Source: Antrodiella citrinella (lineage: Eukaryota > Basidiomycota > Agaricomycetes > Polyporales > Steccherinaceae). From it: a stretch of DNA of 64,000 nucleotides. A model generated the notes under the pieces. It was not told where the DNA came from. It did no database searches and saw only the letters and a list, made by a program, of their open reading frames with translations. The stretch's first letter is position 1. The number at the start of each line of letters is the position of its first letter. A program made the position numbers and the translations under genes. This document shows positions 11,620-24,450 of this stretch, one piece after another. Location of the stretch: contig SGPM01000074.1 in the NCBI GenBank assembly GCA_004802725.1, positions 16,008-80,007 on the forward strand, written 5' to 3'.

Positions 11620-13467
11620 CTATTTTTTGTACACGTCAACAAGATATAGACCTGGGTACCCATCTGGAAGAACACAAACCCGCCCTAGCATTGGGTCAAT
11701 GGCAATGCGGGTCTGTAATTCAGATCGGGACACCGGAACGCGGCGGTCATCTTCTCCAACGTCGCTGTCAGAGGACTCGTGCTGCAGCTTGATGACACGA
11801 CGCAGGAGGACGTCCAATTCTTCCGGGGTATACCAGCCTACGCTTCCTGAGCTGTCAATCAGCACGCCTTGTCTTGCGAATGTTTCTTGCACTGACGCAC
11901 CTGGAATGCTGGAAACACCAATCACCATATCTGCGTTTGGTTTAGAGACGATATCACGAATCTCAGCCCTGAAGTTGAATGTGACTGTTTGACCTAGTCG
12001 GATCTCCTGGTGTGTTTTTCCTTTCGAGATGACAAGCCGTGCTGAGGCGCAGAAGCGCGGCATGCAATAGTCAATGTTCACCGTAACGGCACCGGCGCTG
12101 GTGACGGACTTCCCCAGGTCATTTTTGACCAGCGAGAGTTGGAAGCCACCATTCGCTGTGGCTCGACAGGGTAGCCGTGCGCTCCAACATGGGAGGCTCT
12201 CCTTCGGCCGGTCAGTTGGATCGTAACTTCCTAGAGGTGACAGGTACAGCGTTGGTATGGGTAAGACGTGAATTGTAGAGGTGTGCGTCCGGATGTAGAT
12301 GAGGTACGGCGGGGCAATGAGTATCGGAGCCTGAGTCCAACCAACAATGAGCTTGTATCAATTAACCAGACACGAAGTTTATGGGCTTACCGATCCATCT
12401 TTTGTGCTCGATCCATTTTGATCGTGGGCAGAGTGCACTTTGAATCGAAAGCATGTTGCCTCCCGCCAATTCCATAAGAATATGGAACCTAGGGATCCGG
12501 CAATGTCGCTAAGGAATGCGATGAAGTCTGCAGCCGGATGAGCGAGAGGACTGTCGACGCAAGAAGCCACACACCTCCGTGCATGTCCAAAGCCGTCTTA
12601 CGTAGGATCCGCGCAAAGCTCAGGGCAGATATCTCTTCGCAGGAAGCGGATTCTTGGGACTGTAACGGAAGTCGTAGTTTAATAAGAGCCCAAGAAGTCC
12701 TCCTTCGAACATGTTAGTCAGTCAACTGGCGTTCCACACGATGTAAAAACGACTAACGTCCATGTCCCGACCAACACCAGGTAGGTGTTCTTCTCCCCTG
12801 CGATGGGACATCTTGAGATAGTCACATCCGCGGCAGACCCATGCAAGGACGGAATCCTGTACGCTGTCACTGGTAGTCTACTGGGCACGACGCTTTGAAT
12901 GTCGTGTCCAAGATGCCAGAGCGAGATACACCCGTACTCCACCTGACTATCCGTGGGACGCACAAGAGATCCTATGAGCAAGAATCCGGGTGCTATCCAT
13001 TGTCCCGTGCGCCAATACTCCTCTTGTCCTGAATGTGTGGGCCACACTTGCGAAATGTGGGGAGTAGGCAGCTGAGATGCGTCTCGAATTGGAGGCGTTT
13101 CCAACTTATGGGCTTGAAGACACTGTACTGCGATGTCTTTGCGGTGCATGCGCCATTTGAGACGGAAATAGCGGGTAACGAGTTCCTCCAGGTTTTCCGC
13201 GGAGGTCTCCAAATCTGTGAGAGGGAGATGAGGGATTCGTCCTTCGTCTGACCATCGTTCTAAACAGGATCGCCACGTGGTATGGCTTCGGGACAATGCG
13301 TCTAGTCGTTTGCAAGTCTGAGTGGTTGATTAGTACCGGATATCAGTTAAACTTTCGCGGAAGAATCCCACCTGTCGGAGTGTTACAACGTCTGGCACGG
13401 GGGAAAATCTGAACAGTTGAAGAATACAATCGTCAGGGAGACTTATAAAGTGAGCTCTCGGTGGCAT
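11620..13467 (-). CDS. F-box protein with a beta-propeller-like C-terminal region, 534 aa
   Basis: Five exons on the minus strand (13467-13372, 13317-12758, 12702-12602, 12527-12391, 12330-11620) keep one frame across GT-AG introns of 54, 55, 74 and 60 nt. The N-terminus gives an F-box split by intron 1: ISLPDDCILQLFRFSPVPDV joined to TLRQTCKRLDALSRSH. F-box proteins recruit substrates to SCF ubiquitin ligases through Skp1. The rest has repeated hydrophobic strands such as YLVLVGTWT, IFLWNWREATCFRF and APILIAPPYLIYIRTH, resembling blades of an irregular beta-propeller found in many Agaricomycete F-box proteins. Exons 1, 2 and 5 are firm; the small exons 3 and 4 were chosen by phase and splice signals. 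The substrate is unknown. Confidence 0.8.
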
Positions 13468-15610
13468 TCTTGACAATCTGAGGAAAGAAACGATCGCAGT
13501 GTCACCAAGTCTGGTTCAAGGCCGAAGAAAACAGAAAACATACCGAATTGAGATAACAGATGGCTCATCGATAAGCCGGAGCTTGACCTCGTGTATCGCT
13601 GAGTTGGCGGGCAAAAGATGGGGCTCACGATTTAAGTGTATAGGTTGTAGGTGGTCAAGTAGAGTCAAGTATGAGTCCAGTAACTGCCAGTGTGGACTCG
13701 TGAATATATGTGCGTTCGAGTGGGTCACGTAACCGTTACATCTTTACCGCTCAGCTTGAGACGGTGTTGCGCGACTCGGTCAGATATCTCCCGATTCGAC
13801 ACCACGGATGCCCTCAGAAGGTAGTATTGAAAACCGTACCCTTGACATGAGGTAGTCGATTCAATATTGCCGTCCTCGCGCCTGTGTGAGCTTGAGACGA
13901 GCATCTCATGCAGGGTCGACTGTGGCCCTCACTACGAGGAGTCCGGACGTGAATGCGGCCATCAGTAATATGCGGGAACAAGGTCGCTTTCGCATTGCCA
14001 AAGTTCCAACGGTGGTGAATGCCGTTTAAGGAGTGTCACCACTTTTGAAGGTGAGCTGCCGACTGAGGATGAAGGGCTCATAACAGTGTACTCCAAATAA
14101 TTGGAAATGCGTGTTTCTTGCGTTCACCAGAAGTTTACCTGTCGAGGAACGGAAGTTGCATCATCAACCACTCGATCCGTCTGCAATATATGGCTTGGCG
14201 TGAACATCCCATCTTCATAAGACGATTGGCGTACGTACGTACGCGGACAGTGACGGTGAAGCTGCGTTATCATCTATATTGATGCGGTAAAAACGTTGGA
14301 GTAGGGACTCCGTGCACTGCATCCTCCAGCGATGGTTAATGATATATGATATCACTGCTGTGGTAAAGCGGTTTGAGAAAGGCTGCTTCTCGTTAGTGCC
14401 TTGAAATTAATGCAGAGCTAAGTAATTTCACCACTCAATTTTGGTAAGTATCCACATGTACTTACCGAGTAAGTGTTCAGGCCGGATGCTGTCACGAACA
14501 ACTTGTGGCGATTTTAACAGATGAGGCGGAAGATGCGAGTCCGCTTAGATCATCTCCTGCGTATCGTCAACCCAGGCCCGCTTCTCCGAGTGCTGTGCTT
14601 GAGGGTCAATCGTTACTGATGCATATGATGGCCGTCAACTTTTCAGGAATCTTCAGTACTAGTGAATGAGCATGTAGATGTGTCATCACTGTCATGCATA
14701 CCTAAGTTCGTGGAGCAGATATTTGGTGCATTTTATTGATCTCAAGGTGTCCTAGGGCCTCCAGGTCAGGCGGTCGGTATAGAAGACCGGTCAGTACAGA
14801 AAATTTGTCCAGACAGGTGGGATGCTGTGGGATGTAACGACTGTGCTGTCTCCTAAGTGTTATTTAATTTGCCGGAAAAGGTCAGGAAACATGTTCGAGA
14901 GCCAATGCATCGGCGACGCAGGAAGCCAGACGCCCTCGAAAAGAGCTGGTAAAAAGTAGACAAGACAGAACGACCCGGATCGCTGTCTGGCTGCTGCTAC
15001 GGCCCCTACAGTACCGTGGCTGTCAGAATGGCGAGTCAAACCGAGATTCGCGCTGTATTTAACATATGAATGTGCATTGAACAAATGATCAGGAGGCTCC
15101 AGGAAGAGATGCTTACCCAAAGGTGATTCCAGCAAGCCTCGAAGAGAAGCTGAGATTTCCATCGCATTGGGTATTGAAGCCCAATCATGATACGACGAAG
15201 TTCAAATGAGAGGTTCAAAAAACCATGTACAAGCGTCTAAGAGGAGGCGGACGTCGGAAATCTCAACCGACCTCCAATTTGATTTCGCGAAAGCTGTTTG
15301 AGCCACATCACCTAAGAGGTCTCACATACACCTGTGCAGAATACAGAGCGGTCGATATATATTCCACGGAGCAAAGGGTATACTGCATTACATCAGTTAC
15401 GGACACGGGGAATCAAAGTGGAGACATTATAACCAATTGCAAATTTACAACACTAGAATACGATGGGTATAGCATGAGCGTGAGTCCGATGAAGGTGGGC
15501 ATAGGTATAGGCCGTATGGCAGGATCGGAGACTCAGAGGTATCGATAGCAAAAACAACAGAAAGCGTGAATGTCAGTAACTCAGTTCAGTCGAGGTGAGC
15601 CAAGTCCGTT
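13468..15610. other. About 2.1 kb intergenic, no supportable gene
   Basis: Only short frames are present. The longest, 14860-15162 on the minus strand (100 codons), matches nothing I know and has no splice partner. The stretch 13480-13740 is probably the 5' region of the F-box gene. Confidence 0.4.
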
Positions 15611-17904
15611 TCAGTTCTGAACACCCATCTGCGCAGCCATGCCTGTGGCCATTGCGTTCCCCATTTGCGCACCGAGGCCTTCCGTAGGAACGAAAATGGT
15701 CTTAGGTCCAAAGGCTTCGACCCTGCTGACCTCCAACCTCCTCGCAGCCATGTCTCTAGCGAAGGCGTCACGGATCTCAGCATCCGCCCGAGCCTTGATC
15801 TTGATAGCCTCAGCTTCGGCTTCAGCTGCAAGAATCGTGGCTTTGGCTTGTGCTTCTGCTTGAATTAGAACACTCTGAGCTTGAGCCTTGGCTGCTATGA
15901 TGACATTGGAAGCCTCGACATCGGCTTGAGTCTGTAATCAGAGTTTAGATGAGAAACGACTTCCACACCAACAGACAGTGCGTACATTCTGTGTTTTGGC
16001 CTTGACTTGTGCGACCTTGTAAATGCCCTCCGCTTGTTTGGTCTTATTGCTGTTCTCCCGGTCGACATTCTAAAGGCAGAATAACATTTTCAGTACGTAT
16101 CCCAGTAAAGATTACAAACATATGATACGTACAGAAGCTTCGACCTGGGCTTGCAAACCTCTGGTGGTCAATTGGTCCATGGCAGCTGCAATATCACCCT
16201 TGAACTTTCTGTCAATGACAGCTGCAGACAATCAAAGACTTCAGAACGTTATGTTTATAAAATGGAATGTTACGCACCCAGATCCTTCAAGTCAATTCCG
16301 TACTCCAACGCAGCCATCAGGAGATCGTCCATAGCACGCGTACGAAGGGCGTCGAGGAAAGCTGAGGAAGTTTCTGTCCCATCCTCCATGTTGTCAGGAC
16401 CCAGGGTACGTTGCTTGACCATTGCACCGTAATCCACTGTGACATTAGTGTAAGCCAATGGGACATCTTTATATGCAAGATGTCTCACAATGCGCCACGA
16501 TCTGAGTCAAAATTGACTGCGTCTTATCCCGGAGTGCTTCGTAGGGCGTGTGGTAGCCATGAGTAGCCAACAACAGAGGTTTAGTCAATTGCCTGCAACA
16601 TATTGCATGAGATCATTCACTTTGCAAAGGATTGTAGAAACATACCATTTCAGGTAGATAGTCAAGCTGACAGGGACCTGATCTTTGGTATACATATCCT
16701 TCGTCGGCATTTCCAACTGATTCTCACCGAGAGCGTAGAGACCCCGAAGAGTAACATTCGGATTAGTGATATAATGCTGCCCGGCAGCGACAACTTCGAG
16801 GTCGTCATCCTTCTGTAAGATGGCACAATTATTGGCCGGGATGTTCAAACTGTAATTCTTGGTCAGTAAATCGTCAATACATAGGGAGCGGGAAATAAGT
16901 CTCACAAGAGGGCAACGACGTAGTCTTTGTTGCCTTCGCCGGTCTTACTCTTCATAACGACTTCGTGCGTCCTAAATAGTCACAAGAATGGGTCTGGGAT
17001 ATGATCATGTCACCGATTACGATCACGTACCAACCCAGCGCCGCCTGCGTGATGTCGTCTCTCACCACAGTTGGCAGATGTGTTTGATCCACGACGGAAA
17101 GAACACTGTAAGATCCTTCAACGGCGTAGGCGACGAATCCGGCATTCTTGATCACAAAAATCTGGTTCTGAGGGTCCGAAACAACAGCAGCCTAGGACGT
17201 GCATAGTGAATTATGCATAGCGGGTGTGTCATTGTTGTGAGTGTACCTGGTTCTGGGATACCTGTACGGCAGTGATACCCTGGAAGGAAATGACGGTGTC
17301 CGACACTACCACAGAGCATCAGGAAATGGTACGGCATGGCTGGGAATAAGCACTCACATCCTTTCTTGCCATGCCACTCCCGAGCCCACCAGTTTCCTAT
17401 AGGAAATCCGGGGTATTTTCCAGGACGAGTGATGAGTTTCGGAAGACCACCATGGTTCACTAAACCAATTTGACCCGGATTTATTTCCTTGCCCATCCAG
17501 GTGCTTGGTTTCTATGGGATCAAAGGATTAGAAACTCCAACATTCTCTCGCACATCGACCGACCTTCTTCGATAGAATAGCAGGGTATCCAGCCTATGAA
17601 TGGAACCACCGTCAGATCAACATGATCAGCGTTCGAAACAAGTGCTTCTCACATCTTTGAGCTGCTGGTTCAGCTTCTGTAGAGCGACACTGAGACCGTC
17701 CTTGCCGATGGGCACAAAGAACGGCCGATTCATGTCCAGAGCCTCTGCCGTCCGCATGAGCTTTGTGTTCGTCGTCAACTCCCTTTTGTTGCTGTCAACC
17801 TTGGTGGCGCTCTCGTTGTATTGCTCTTTGGTCGATTCAGTAGGAGAACCGGGACCATCGACAACAGTAGTACCGTTCGCTGTCGTTTGACCGTCCATTA
17901 TCAT
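15611..17904 (-). CDS. SPFH/band 7 domain protein (flotillin/stomatin-like), about 560 aa
   Basis: About eleven short exons on the minus strand reassemble into one protein. The start ATG is at 17904 and the stop at 15611. Exon 1 (84 codons) is hydrophilic. Then follow PGQIGLVNHGGLPKLITRPG, the SPFH core (PANNCAILQKDDDLEVVAAG, HYITNPNVTLRGLYALGE, VPVSLTIYLKW) and an Ala/Lys/Glu-rich coiled coil (QAEAQAKATILAAEAEAEAI, IKARADAEIRDAFARDMAAR) typical of flotillin-like proteins. The tail is Gly/Met/Ala-rich. SPFH proteins oligomerise on membranes and organise microdomains; no transmembrane helix is visible here, so attachment is probably peripheral. A TATA-like element lies just upstream. The number of exons is high for the gene's size. 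Class is certain, cellular location is not. Confidence 0.88.
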
Positions 17905-17979
17905 GGTGGAGAAAGTTAGGTGGGATGAAGAGGAAGGCGTGGCGAAGAAGGGGAAGGCGTGGCGAAGAGGTGGAGCAGG

Positions 17980-17987
17980 TATATATA
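17980..17987 (-). promoter_or_regulatory. TATA-like element of the SPFH gene
   Basis: TATATATA stands about 80 nt upstream of the start codon at 17904 on the minus strand. Between them (about 17932-17967) is a short direct duplication of GGAAGGCGTGGCGAAGA. Confidence 0.45.
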
Positions 17988-18877
17988 CTGTGTCGAATGT
18001 GATTGCGATACACCAGGAGGCCTGATCCTAGGTACTGACACCGCCCACCCTTTGACGACCTAAATACCCACACGCTGTAGATGCTCTCCCGGATCCGAGT
18101 CCTGACGAACAAAGATCATGGCTGTCCAGATTGGAGGAGGATGTGCTTATGATTCTGTTCGAACTTTCGATCGTCGCAAGGATTGTATGGAGGGTATACC
18201 AAGGGTATACGGAAGAGCAAAGCCACAAGCAAAACTTTGGCATTGGCAAGCGCAACAAGTTGAACAACAATCATAATGCGGTGTTGTAATACTGGCGCTA
18301 CCGATATCGATGAGGCGCGTACCAGTCTGAGTCAATTGCAGCATCCCTGCTGTGCCAGGTACAAACTGCTGAGAGCTAATACACTACATCCCGATCGCTG
18401 TCGGTGCAGGCGTATGTTCCGTCTGTATGTCGGACAGTGAAGGGTAGAGTAGTTGCCATGGACCGGCGTACACATCGTGTGTACATCATGATGTCAAGTT
18501 GTCACCTTACTGCGCATGCGCCGCAGCTCAGTTTCGTCGGGGAAAACAGGGAACTCTTTCATATATCCGACAGGGATGCCATCGCCCACTCATGCCAAGG
18601 AACATTCGGCCGACCATGCGCAGTTGAACCAAATACTAGACTCAACATCGGCAGAAACAGATGTCAAACTCAACCGTGACGGGGCCGATGCGCACCGGAT
18701 ACGTTGGATTGACCGCAGTCAAAGAGTGGTCACAAGTCTGGCTGTCGGCGTTCCAAGAGGGGACCAGGTCCCGAATACACACTCAGACTCAGACTCAGAC
18801 TCGGGTGATGATACTTGGTAGCCAAGAAGCCATGCATAGCTTGTTTACGCCACTTGAGTATCCAAGATGAGCATTCA
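17988..18877. other. About 0.9 kb between two minus-strand genes
   Basis: Nothing is supportable as a gene. A 101-codon plus-strand frame (18516-18821) ends in an SDSDSDSGDD run encoded by a short ACTCAG tandem repeat (about 18780-18803). It has no recognisable domain and looks incidental. Confidence 0.4.
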
Positions 18878-20017
18878 TTAAAACGACAGCGTCATCTTTC
18901 TGGCAATGACCAACGCTGAGAGCAGGATGTCGTCGAGGAACTGGTGCCCATCTGGAAATACCGTCAAAGTGGCGTCGGGAATCGGAGGCGAAGCGTCCAG
19001 AGGTGGAGGGACGAATGACGCAAGTTGCAGTTTGCGTGCATCTAGGCACTACGAAGAAGTTCGGTGTCAATACTGGTCCCAGAGAATCAGCACCAATAAT
19101 GATTTTACTCACAACGCACATGGGTGAACCATCGTCTAACGTACTGCGGCAGTCCCAGCGGAAATCAACTTGACTGTGCTTCCATCTCCATATCGTACGC
19201 TGTCTCAGGAATCAGCTAACATATTCTTTGCAGCCAAACACTGTCGACTTACTGGTGGAGGCGACCGATCAAAATTGGTCAAGACACTCGCCATACGCAA
19301 GGAGTGATTGCCAATGGTCACCGTAGCTCGGGAGTGAGCAATTGCAAGCCTATAATATAGACGAACGTGGTGAACTGAAACGTCAGACAAAGGTATCATG
19401 AGAGAAGAGTCTACACTGGTTCTTCTTGCGAGCAGAGATGATCTACTCACTCGAATTCACCAGCTAGATCTCCGTCTACGTCACCGCCTCTTCTTACAGT
19501 GGTGATATAGGAGAGCGGGGCAAACGGGTTGAGATTGAGAGCGACGGTGATTCGATACAGAGGAGAGCGAGTACTAGCCGTGGATGGAGGGAGCAGAAGT
19601 GTGGTATCATTGTCCCAAGCGGTGAACGTGTAGATTTGCGGTTGGGATGGTCGAGGTACTGAATACCTGTAAGAGAATGATAAGTATTGTATGAGGCGCC
19701 CGTCATAATACGGCTTGACATACGTTGGGGGTCGACTCGCAAAAGAGCTGCTGCCAGATGAGATATTTGGCAGTGTACGAGACCGATGATAGCTGGACGA
19801 GAAGGAATGTTTCGTTAGTGGTGCATTCGAAAACGCAATAGCCCTAGAAACGTACTGGGGCAGAGTTTCCGTAGGTGACGAAGTATAGTCGTCACTGAAT
19901 GGATCTGATGCTTCTGCAAGATGAAGACCTATCAGTTCATATAACAGCCTCGTTCACAAAGTGGTGCCGTACGGCGTACTTACCTCGGACCTGTGTAAGA
20001 TCACCTTCCAGTATCAT
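18878..20017 (-). CDS. DUF6593-like protein, copy 1
   Basis: The minus-strand exons start with MILEGDLTQVR (ATG at 20017), continue with EASDPFSDDYTSSPTETLP, a Ser-rich linker and then the domain: IYTFTAWDNDTTLLL, SPLYRITVALNLNPFAP and SYITTVRRGGDVDGDLAGEF. It closes with TLTVFPDGHQFLDDILLSAL and VIARKMTLSF before the stop at 18878. This layout (a strand-rich barrel around a SPLYRI-like strand, then a final FPDG...D.I..S helix) is that of the Agaricomycete DUF6593 family, whose function is unknown and which resembles LURP/Tubby-like folds. Introns have clean GT-AG ends and fitting phase over the first four exons; the junctions of the last three are less certain. A paralogue lies at 37197-37960. 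No signal peptide is seen. Confidence 0.75.
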
Positions 20018-20376
20018 GTGTGGCAATCGTGTGTCTTGATGTTCTTATCAATAGAGACCAAAAGATTGTCCCAGATTCAACCCTTTTGCTGCAAGGAATA
20101 AAGTATTGCTTATCGCATGCGCACTTGCTGCGAGACTGTTGTGGCCAAGTTGTGGCGATCAATTCAAAGAATTGCCGCTTAGAGCGCGTCGGACACGTGA
20201 GCTAGACGCGTCGCGTCGCGTGTCTGTCGACGGCCCGTCTTCGTCTTTTTGTCTTGTTTTTGTTTGTCTTGAAGTTGTGTCACCTTCGCAACGTACGCAA
20301 GGTCATTCATTTTTGACTCCCTCAGCGGGCTGGCTTTCTGACATACATCGTGTTCTCCGCTTCTTCTCATTCAAAA

Positions 20377-21625
20377 ATGCCACTGGCCTTTGCCTCACCT
20401 CCGATTACTGTCAACCAAGCGCACCAACTCGCGGGCATCTTCGCTATCTCATACGTCGGGTGTCTGTACATTTTCAAGAATGCACGGCTCAGCTTCACGG
20501 CTCAGCCACCACCGCCTCCAGTGGATGGACGAGAACGAGAGAAAGCTCAAGGCGAGCGTTGGAGAGATGATCCAGCTGTCATACGTGCACGTCTGCTCGT
20601 TGTCACAATAAGCTCAATCCTGAGCTGCTTCCTGCTCTTTGTGGTAGTGTGGAGTCTCACAGGAGGGTTGCCTGAGGTGCGCTCATCGCTGTGTTGTGTG
20701 TCTTCATTATTGAAACAGAAAGCGACAGACACTATATGATGCCATCGACTCTGCCCTCGCTCGACTCGGATTAGCCCCTCCAGATTCTTTCCGAGACGCA
20801 CTACTACCATGTTTGATCGCGCCTGCGCTGTTTCTTGGGCCTCTTTATGTTCAATTCCTGGACCGTCTCTTTCCGCTTCAGAAGGCGTGGAGTATGAAGT
20901 ATAGTGTTGCCCCATATGTCTATACGTGGCAAGGATGGAGGACAGTGATCATCGTGCGTATGAATGTACTATCGACCTTTCCTTTCATTTATGAGTTGTA
21001 TGCAGGGTCCAATCACTGAAGAAGTGGTGTTTCGAGCGTGTATATTGGCCGCTTACAAGATGGCTGGATCGTCCCAGATGAAGATGGTATTCCTTTCTCC
21101 TCTCTGGTTCGGCGTTGGTGCGAGCTTTCATCACCACGATCGTCCTATTAGCTAACATTATCTTTCAGCCCACGTACATCACGGTTGGGATACGTACAAT
21201 CGGTATGGTCGTACCTCGTCGGCCCTTCGGATAGCTCTTAGCAGAACAGGTACGATAGTTTCTCTGACAATACTAAACTTCGGCTCATCTTTTGATAGTG
21301 TTCCAACTCACGTATACCATGATTTTCGGTTTCCACTGCTCGTGGCTCTTCCTACGCACTGGATCCCTTCTCTCACCCGTACTATCGCATGTATTTTGCA
21401 ACATCATGGGTTTCCCCGTGCCCCCGGAGGAGATCCAAAGACACCCCAACCGCAAAATTAGTGCGTCATCTTGACTTTCTGTGATTCTGAGACTCATGCT
21501 CGTCTACAGCTATCATTATTTTCTACTTACTTGGGATAGCAATGTACTGCTATACCGTTGTTAAGTGGACCGCGGTGAAAGATAATCTGTATTGGCAGGC
21601 AGAAACTGCGCTACAACGTTATTAA
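20377..21625 (+). CDS. RCE1: CAAX prenyl endopeptidase Rce1 (CPBP family)
   Basis: Six exons, all joins in phase. Recognition rests on the second conserved block after splicing, GPITEEVVFRACILAAY, whose paired glutamates form the active site of the ABI/CPBP intramembrane proteases, followed by FGVAHVHHGWDTYNRYG and, near the C-terminus, SHVFCNIMGFPVPP with the conserved His. Several hydrophobic segments predict an integral ER membrane protein. Rce1 removes the -AAX tripeptide from farnesylated or geranylgeranylated proteins such as Ras and fungal a-factor-type pheromones. The first intron is best ended at an AAG acceptor just past the more obvious CAG, because the CAG would bring a stop into frame. 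The stop is at 21625. All catalytic motifs are present. Confidence 0.92.
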
Positions 21626-22726
21626 GGTCTTGACTCGACCTGTTTCTGAGTACGATATTTTCGATTTCTCTTCTCGCTGTATAAGATGACTCATCTTCCC
21701 GTGTAGATACCCATGCCATGTAGTCTAGTATACTGCGTGCCACAGAGTTCAAGCACTCGGAATTGTTATCGCCGTCTCGATTGAGATATAGGGGGCAATG
21801 ATACGAGACCAGAACTCCAAACATGTCCCACAATGTTAGTATGGCATCTAACCGTCTTGTTCCAAGCGTCATACAGCGAAGATCTGGAAACTCTCCGAGT
21901 CATCATCTGTCAGACCACATGAACCCCTGCGCAACGACTCGTCGGAGTCCGCGGGTGACAAGAGGCATACACAGAGGAGTGCATATTCTCATGCAGGATA
22001 GTGCACCCCTGTATCCTCAGAACTTCAGGTGAGCTGGTATTTAGAATCCACTCATCTCGGTTCCGCCCGTCTCACCTAGCGGTGTAGTGCGACTAGGATG
22101 AGGTCACACTGCACGAATGGCACCTCCTCTAGTCTATTTCTGCACTCCGTAATTCTCGGACTTGTCCTCGGAGGGTACAAAGCAACTGATGTGTGATGTT
22201 TCGCGTCGACATCGACGTGAGTACAATTGTAGTCTTCCTGAGTCGTCCATTGGAAACCACAAAACGCCTTTGTTTCTCAGGAACATAGCGTACATTCACA
22301 TGCTCCTCCTCAAGATCATCTACGCCCTCGAGTGGCAGTTTCGGATGGCAGGGCTTGCGAATGTTGCGAATTTCTGGATGCCTTCAGAGCAACTGAAATT
22401 GTCCTCAGTCCACGAAACACTTCCTCCTTGGTTTCGGTCATTGTGTTAGCACTGAATGGCTGAGCGCGATCATGTCTAGGTGTCTTTGCGTTGTCCTGTT
22501 CACTAGGTTATTGCGCCGCGGAACTAAATCTCCGAATCCGCTTTCTGTAATACTTGGACCTTGCCCGACGGTGAACTGGACCTCTTCGTTGTCAAGATTG
22601 CATGACGGTTCCCAATTGAGCTGCTTGTTGCACAATGGTATGGTTGGTGCATCGGTTGACGCATTTCTCGACCGTCCAAGTCCAAGTTGGACCGTCAGGG
22701 TTACATTAAACCCAAACCCGCGATGT
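21626..22726. other. About 1.1 kb intergenic
   Basis: I see no supportable gene. A minus-strand frame of 103 codons (21561-21872) overlaps the 3' end of the Rce1 gene and has no recognisable features. Plus-strand frames at 22162-22449 and upstream of 22727 show no family signature. Confidence 0.35.
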
Positions 22727-24450
22727 ATGGACACGGCAACATCCCAAAGCCAGGCTGACATAGCATCTCTTCAATATACACCTCTCACAGAACTTGACCC
22801 GGTGCGTAATTTCAAGATCAATTGCCGCATCTCTGACAGTGACATGTCTTGCAGATTCTTGCTCGCTTGCAGGAGACCTTCAAGTAGGGGAGGACTTTGC
22901 CTGTTAGTTACCAACGCAAGCAACTCTTACAGCTCGGTGATCTTGTTCAAGAAAACATCAAACAGTTCGAAACTGCCGCCCTCGGCGCTGACCTAGGCAA
23001 GTCGCCGTTTGAATGTTGCGTAGAGCTTTCGGCCTTGTACACTAGCATCCTTGTGGCGCTCAAGAACCTCTCAGAGAGGATGGCACCTGAAGCAGTCGAA
23101 GTCGAGGGGTGGCGCAGCGACTGGGAGACGAAGAGGTACCACGTCCCGAGGGGTTGCACTTATTGTGGNGTACGTGTTCTNTGCAATTTACACCAGTATC
23201 AGGCTTGTGTCGCTCGATTACATCCAGGCCTTGGAACAGCCCCTTCATTCTGCTGCTCAATCCTCTTGTTGGCGCCATTGCCGCAGGATGCAGTGCGGTT
23301 TTGAAGCCTTCTGAATTCGTTCCACGGTGCACGGCCCTTATAGCAAAACCGATCACCAGATATCTCGACTCGGAAGCGTACTTGGTCGTTATCGGCGCCA
23401 GGGTTGAAGCAGAGGTTCTTTTACAGCGTTCCTAGGGTCACATCTTTTTCACCGGGAGTATGAATACCGGAAAAGCAATAGCAATCGCCGCTGCGAAGAC
23501 TCTCACACCAGTCACCCTGGAGCTTGGTAAGAAGAGCCCTGTGGTCGTCGCTAAAGACGTACCGGACTTATACGTCGTGGCAAAGAGGATTTGGTTCGGA
23601 AAATTGCAGAAGACCGGACAGGTGAGTCAATCGCGTGCGCACCCTTGTGTTTTGTCGTAAACTTAACGGAAGATTTGTTCTGCAGTTGTGCGTTGCACCT
23701 GACCATGTCTACGTCCCTCGGTCTATCGCTGGGCCGTTCACAGAGGCGTTGAAGAAGTCATACGCTGAAATATGGCCTCAAGGCCCATTCGACCCCGCGA
23801 CGCAATGGGGTAAGATTGTCAACGCTGATCACCACGTCGACGTCCATGACCTTCTCAAACTGACTCGTGGTGATATTTTGATCGGAGGAGGCGTGGAAGG
23901 GTCCGAAAGAATTGAGCCATCGGTCGTGGTGGGTGTTCAGCAGGATGATGCGCTGATGGAACGGTTTGTCCAGGCTCTCATACTTGAGCTAGATGCCGTA
24001 CTAATGTCTGTACCAATCAGAGAGATATTCGGTCCAATTCTCAATTCTTCTCATCCTGGAGGTAGAAGATGCTGAAGAAGCCCTTCGTCGCATCTCCAAT
24101 GGGTACGTACTTGTACGACGATCAGGCGTATCCGCATCTTACAGAAGTGCTTTGCATCATTTGCTCGCAGACCGGCTCCTCTTGTGATATATTATTTTAT
24201 AGAGCGCGATGACTTGCGTGACAAAGGTATATTATTTTTTGTACGGCGCAACGTCAAGGTATGCTGACGAATAGTCATCAGAGAGACTCGCAGCGGCAAA
24301 ACGACACTGTGATTCAACTTACCGTCCACGAATTGCCCTGTACGTGCATTGGGGAATGCGGAAGTGCGTCGTTCATCTTGAAGGTGTTTTCTTGTAGCCG
24401 GCTAGCTCACGTCCCATGATACATACATGGTAAAGTCCTTGGCAAAGCCA
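22727..24450 (+). pseudogene. Aldehyde dehydrogenase (class 3/fatty aldehyde dehydrogenase-like) pseudogene
   Basis: Conserved class 3 ALDH blocks appear in the right order: [87 protein letters not shown] and GQLCVAPDHVYVPRS with the catalytic-type Cys. Normal introns are still recognisable. The reading frame is broken at least four times. There is a TAG at 22885-22887 after LQETFK. A TAG at 23433-23435 replaces the usual Trp before GHIFFTGS. An exact 7-bp tandem duplication (CAATTCT twice, 24035-24048) shifts the frame in the FGPIL motif. A small deletion near 24294-24310 disrupts the SGN..NDT block. Beyond VHELP only scraps such as HGK remain. Two Ns lie inside an intron. The enzyme would have oxidised fatty or aromatic aldehydes; this copy is very unlikely to work. 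Confidence 0.85.

Noticed and set aside
23168..23230. N bases and odd sequence as a further lesion of the aldehyde dehydrogenase
   Set aside because: They lie in a normal intron; splicing gives the expected PWNSPF block, so this is not counted as a lesion.
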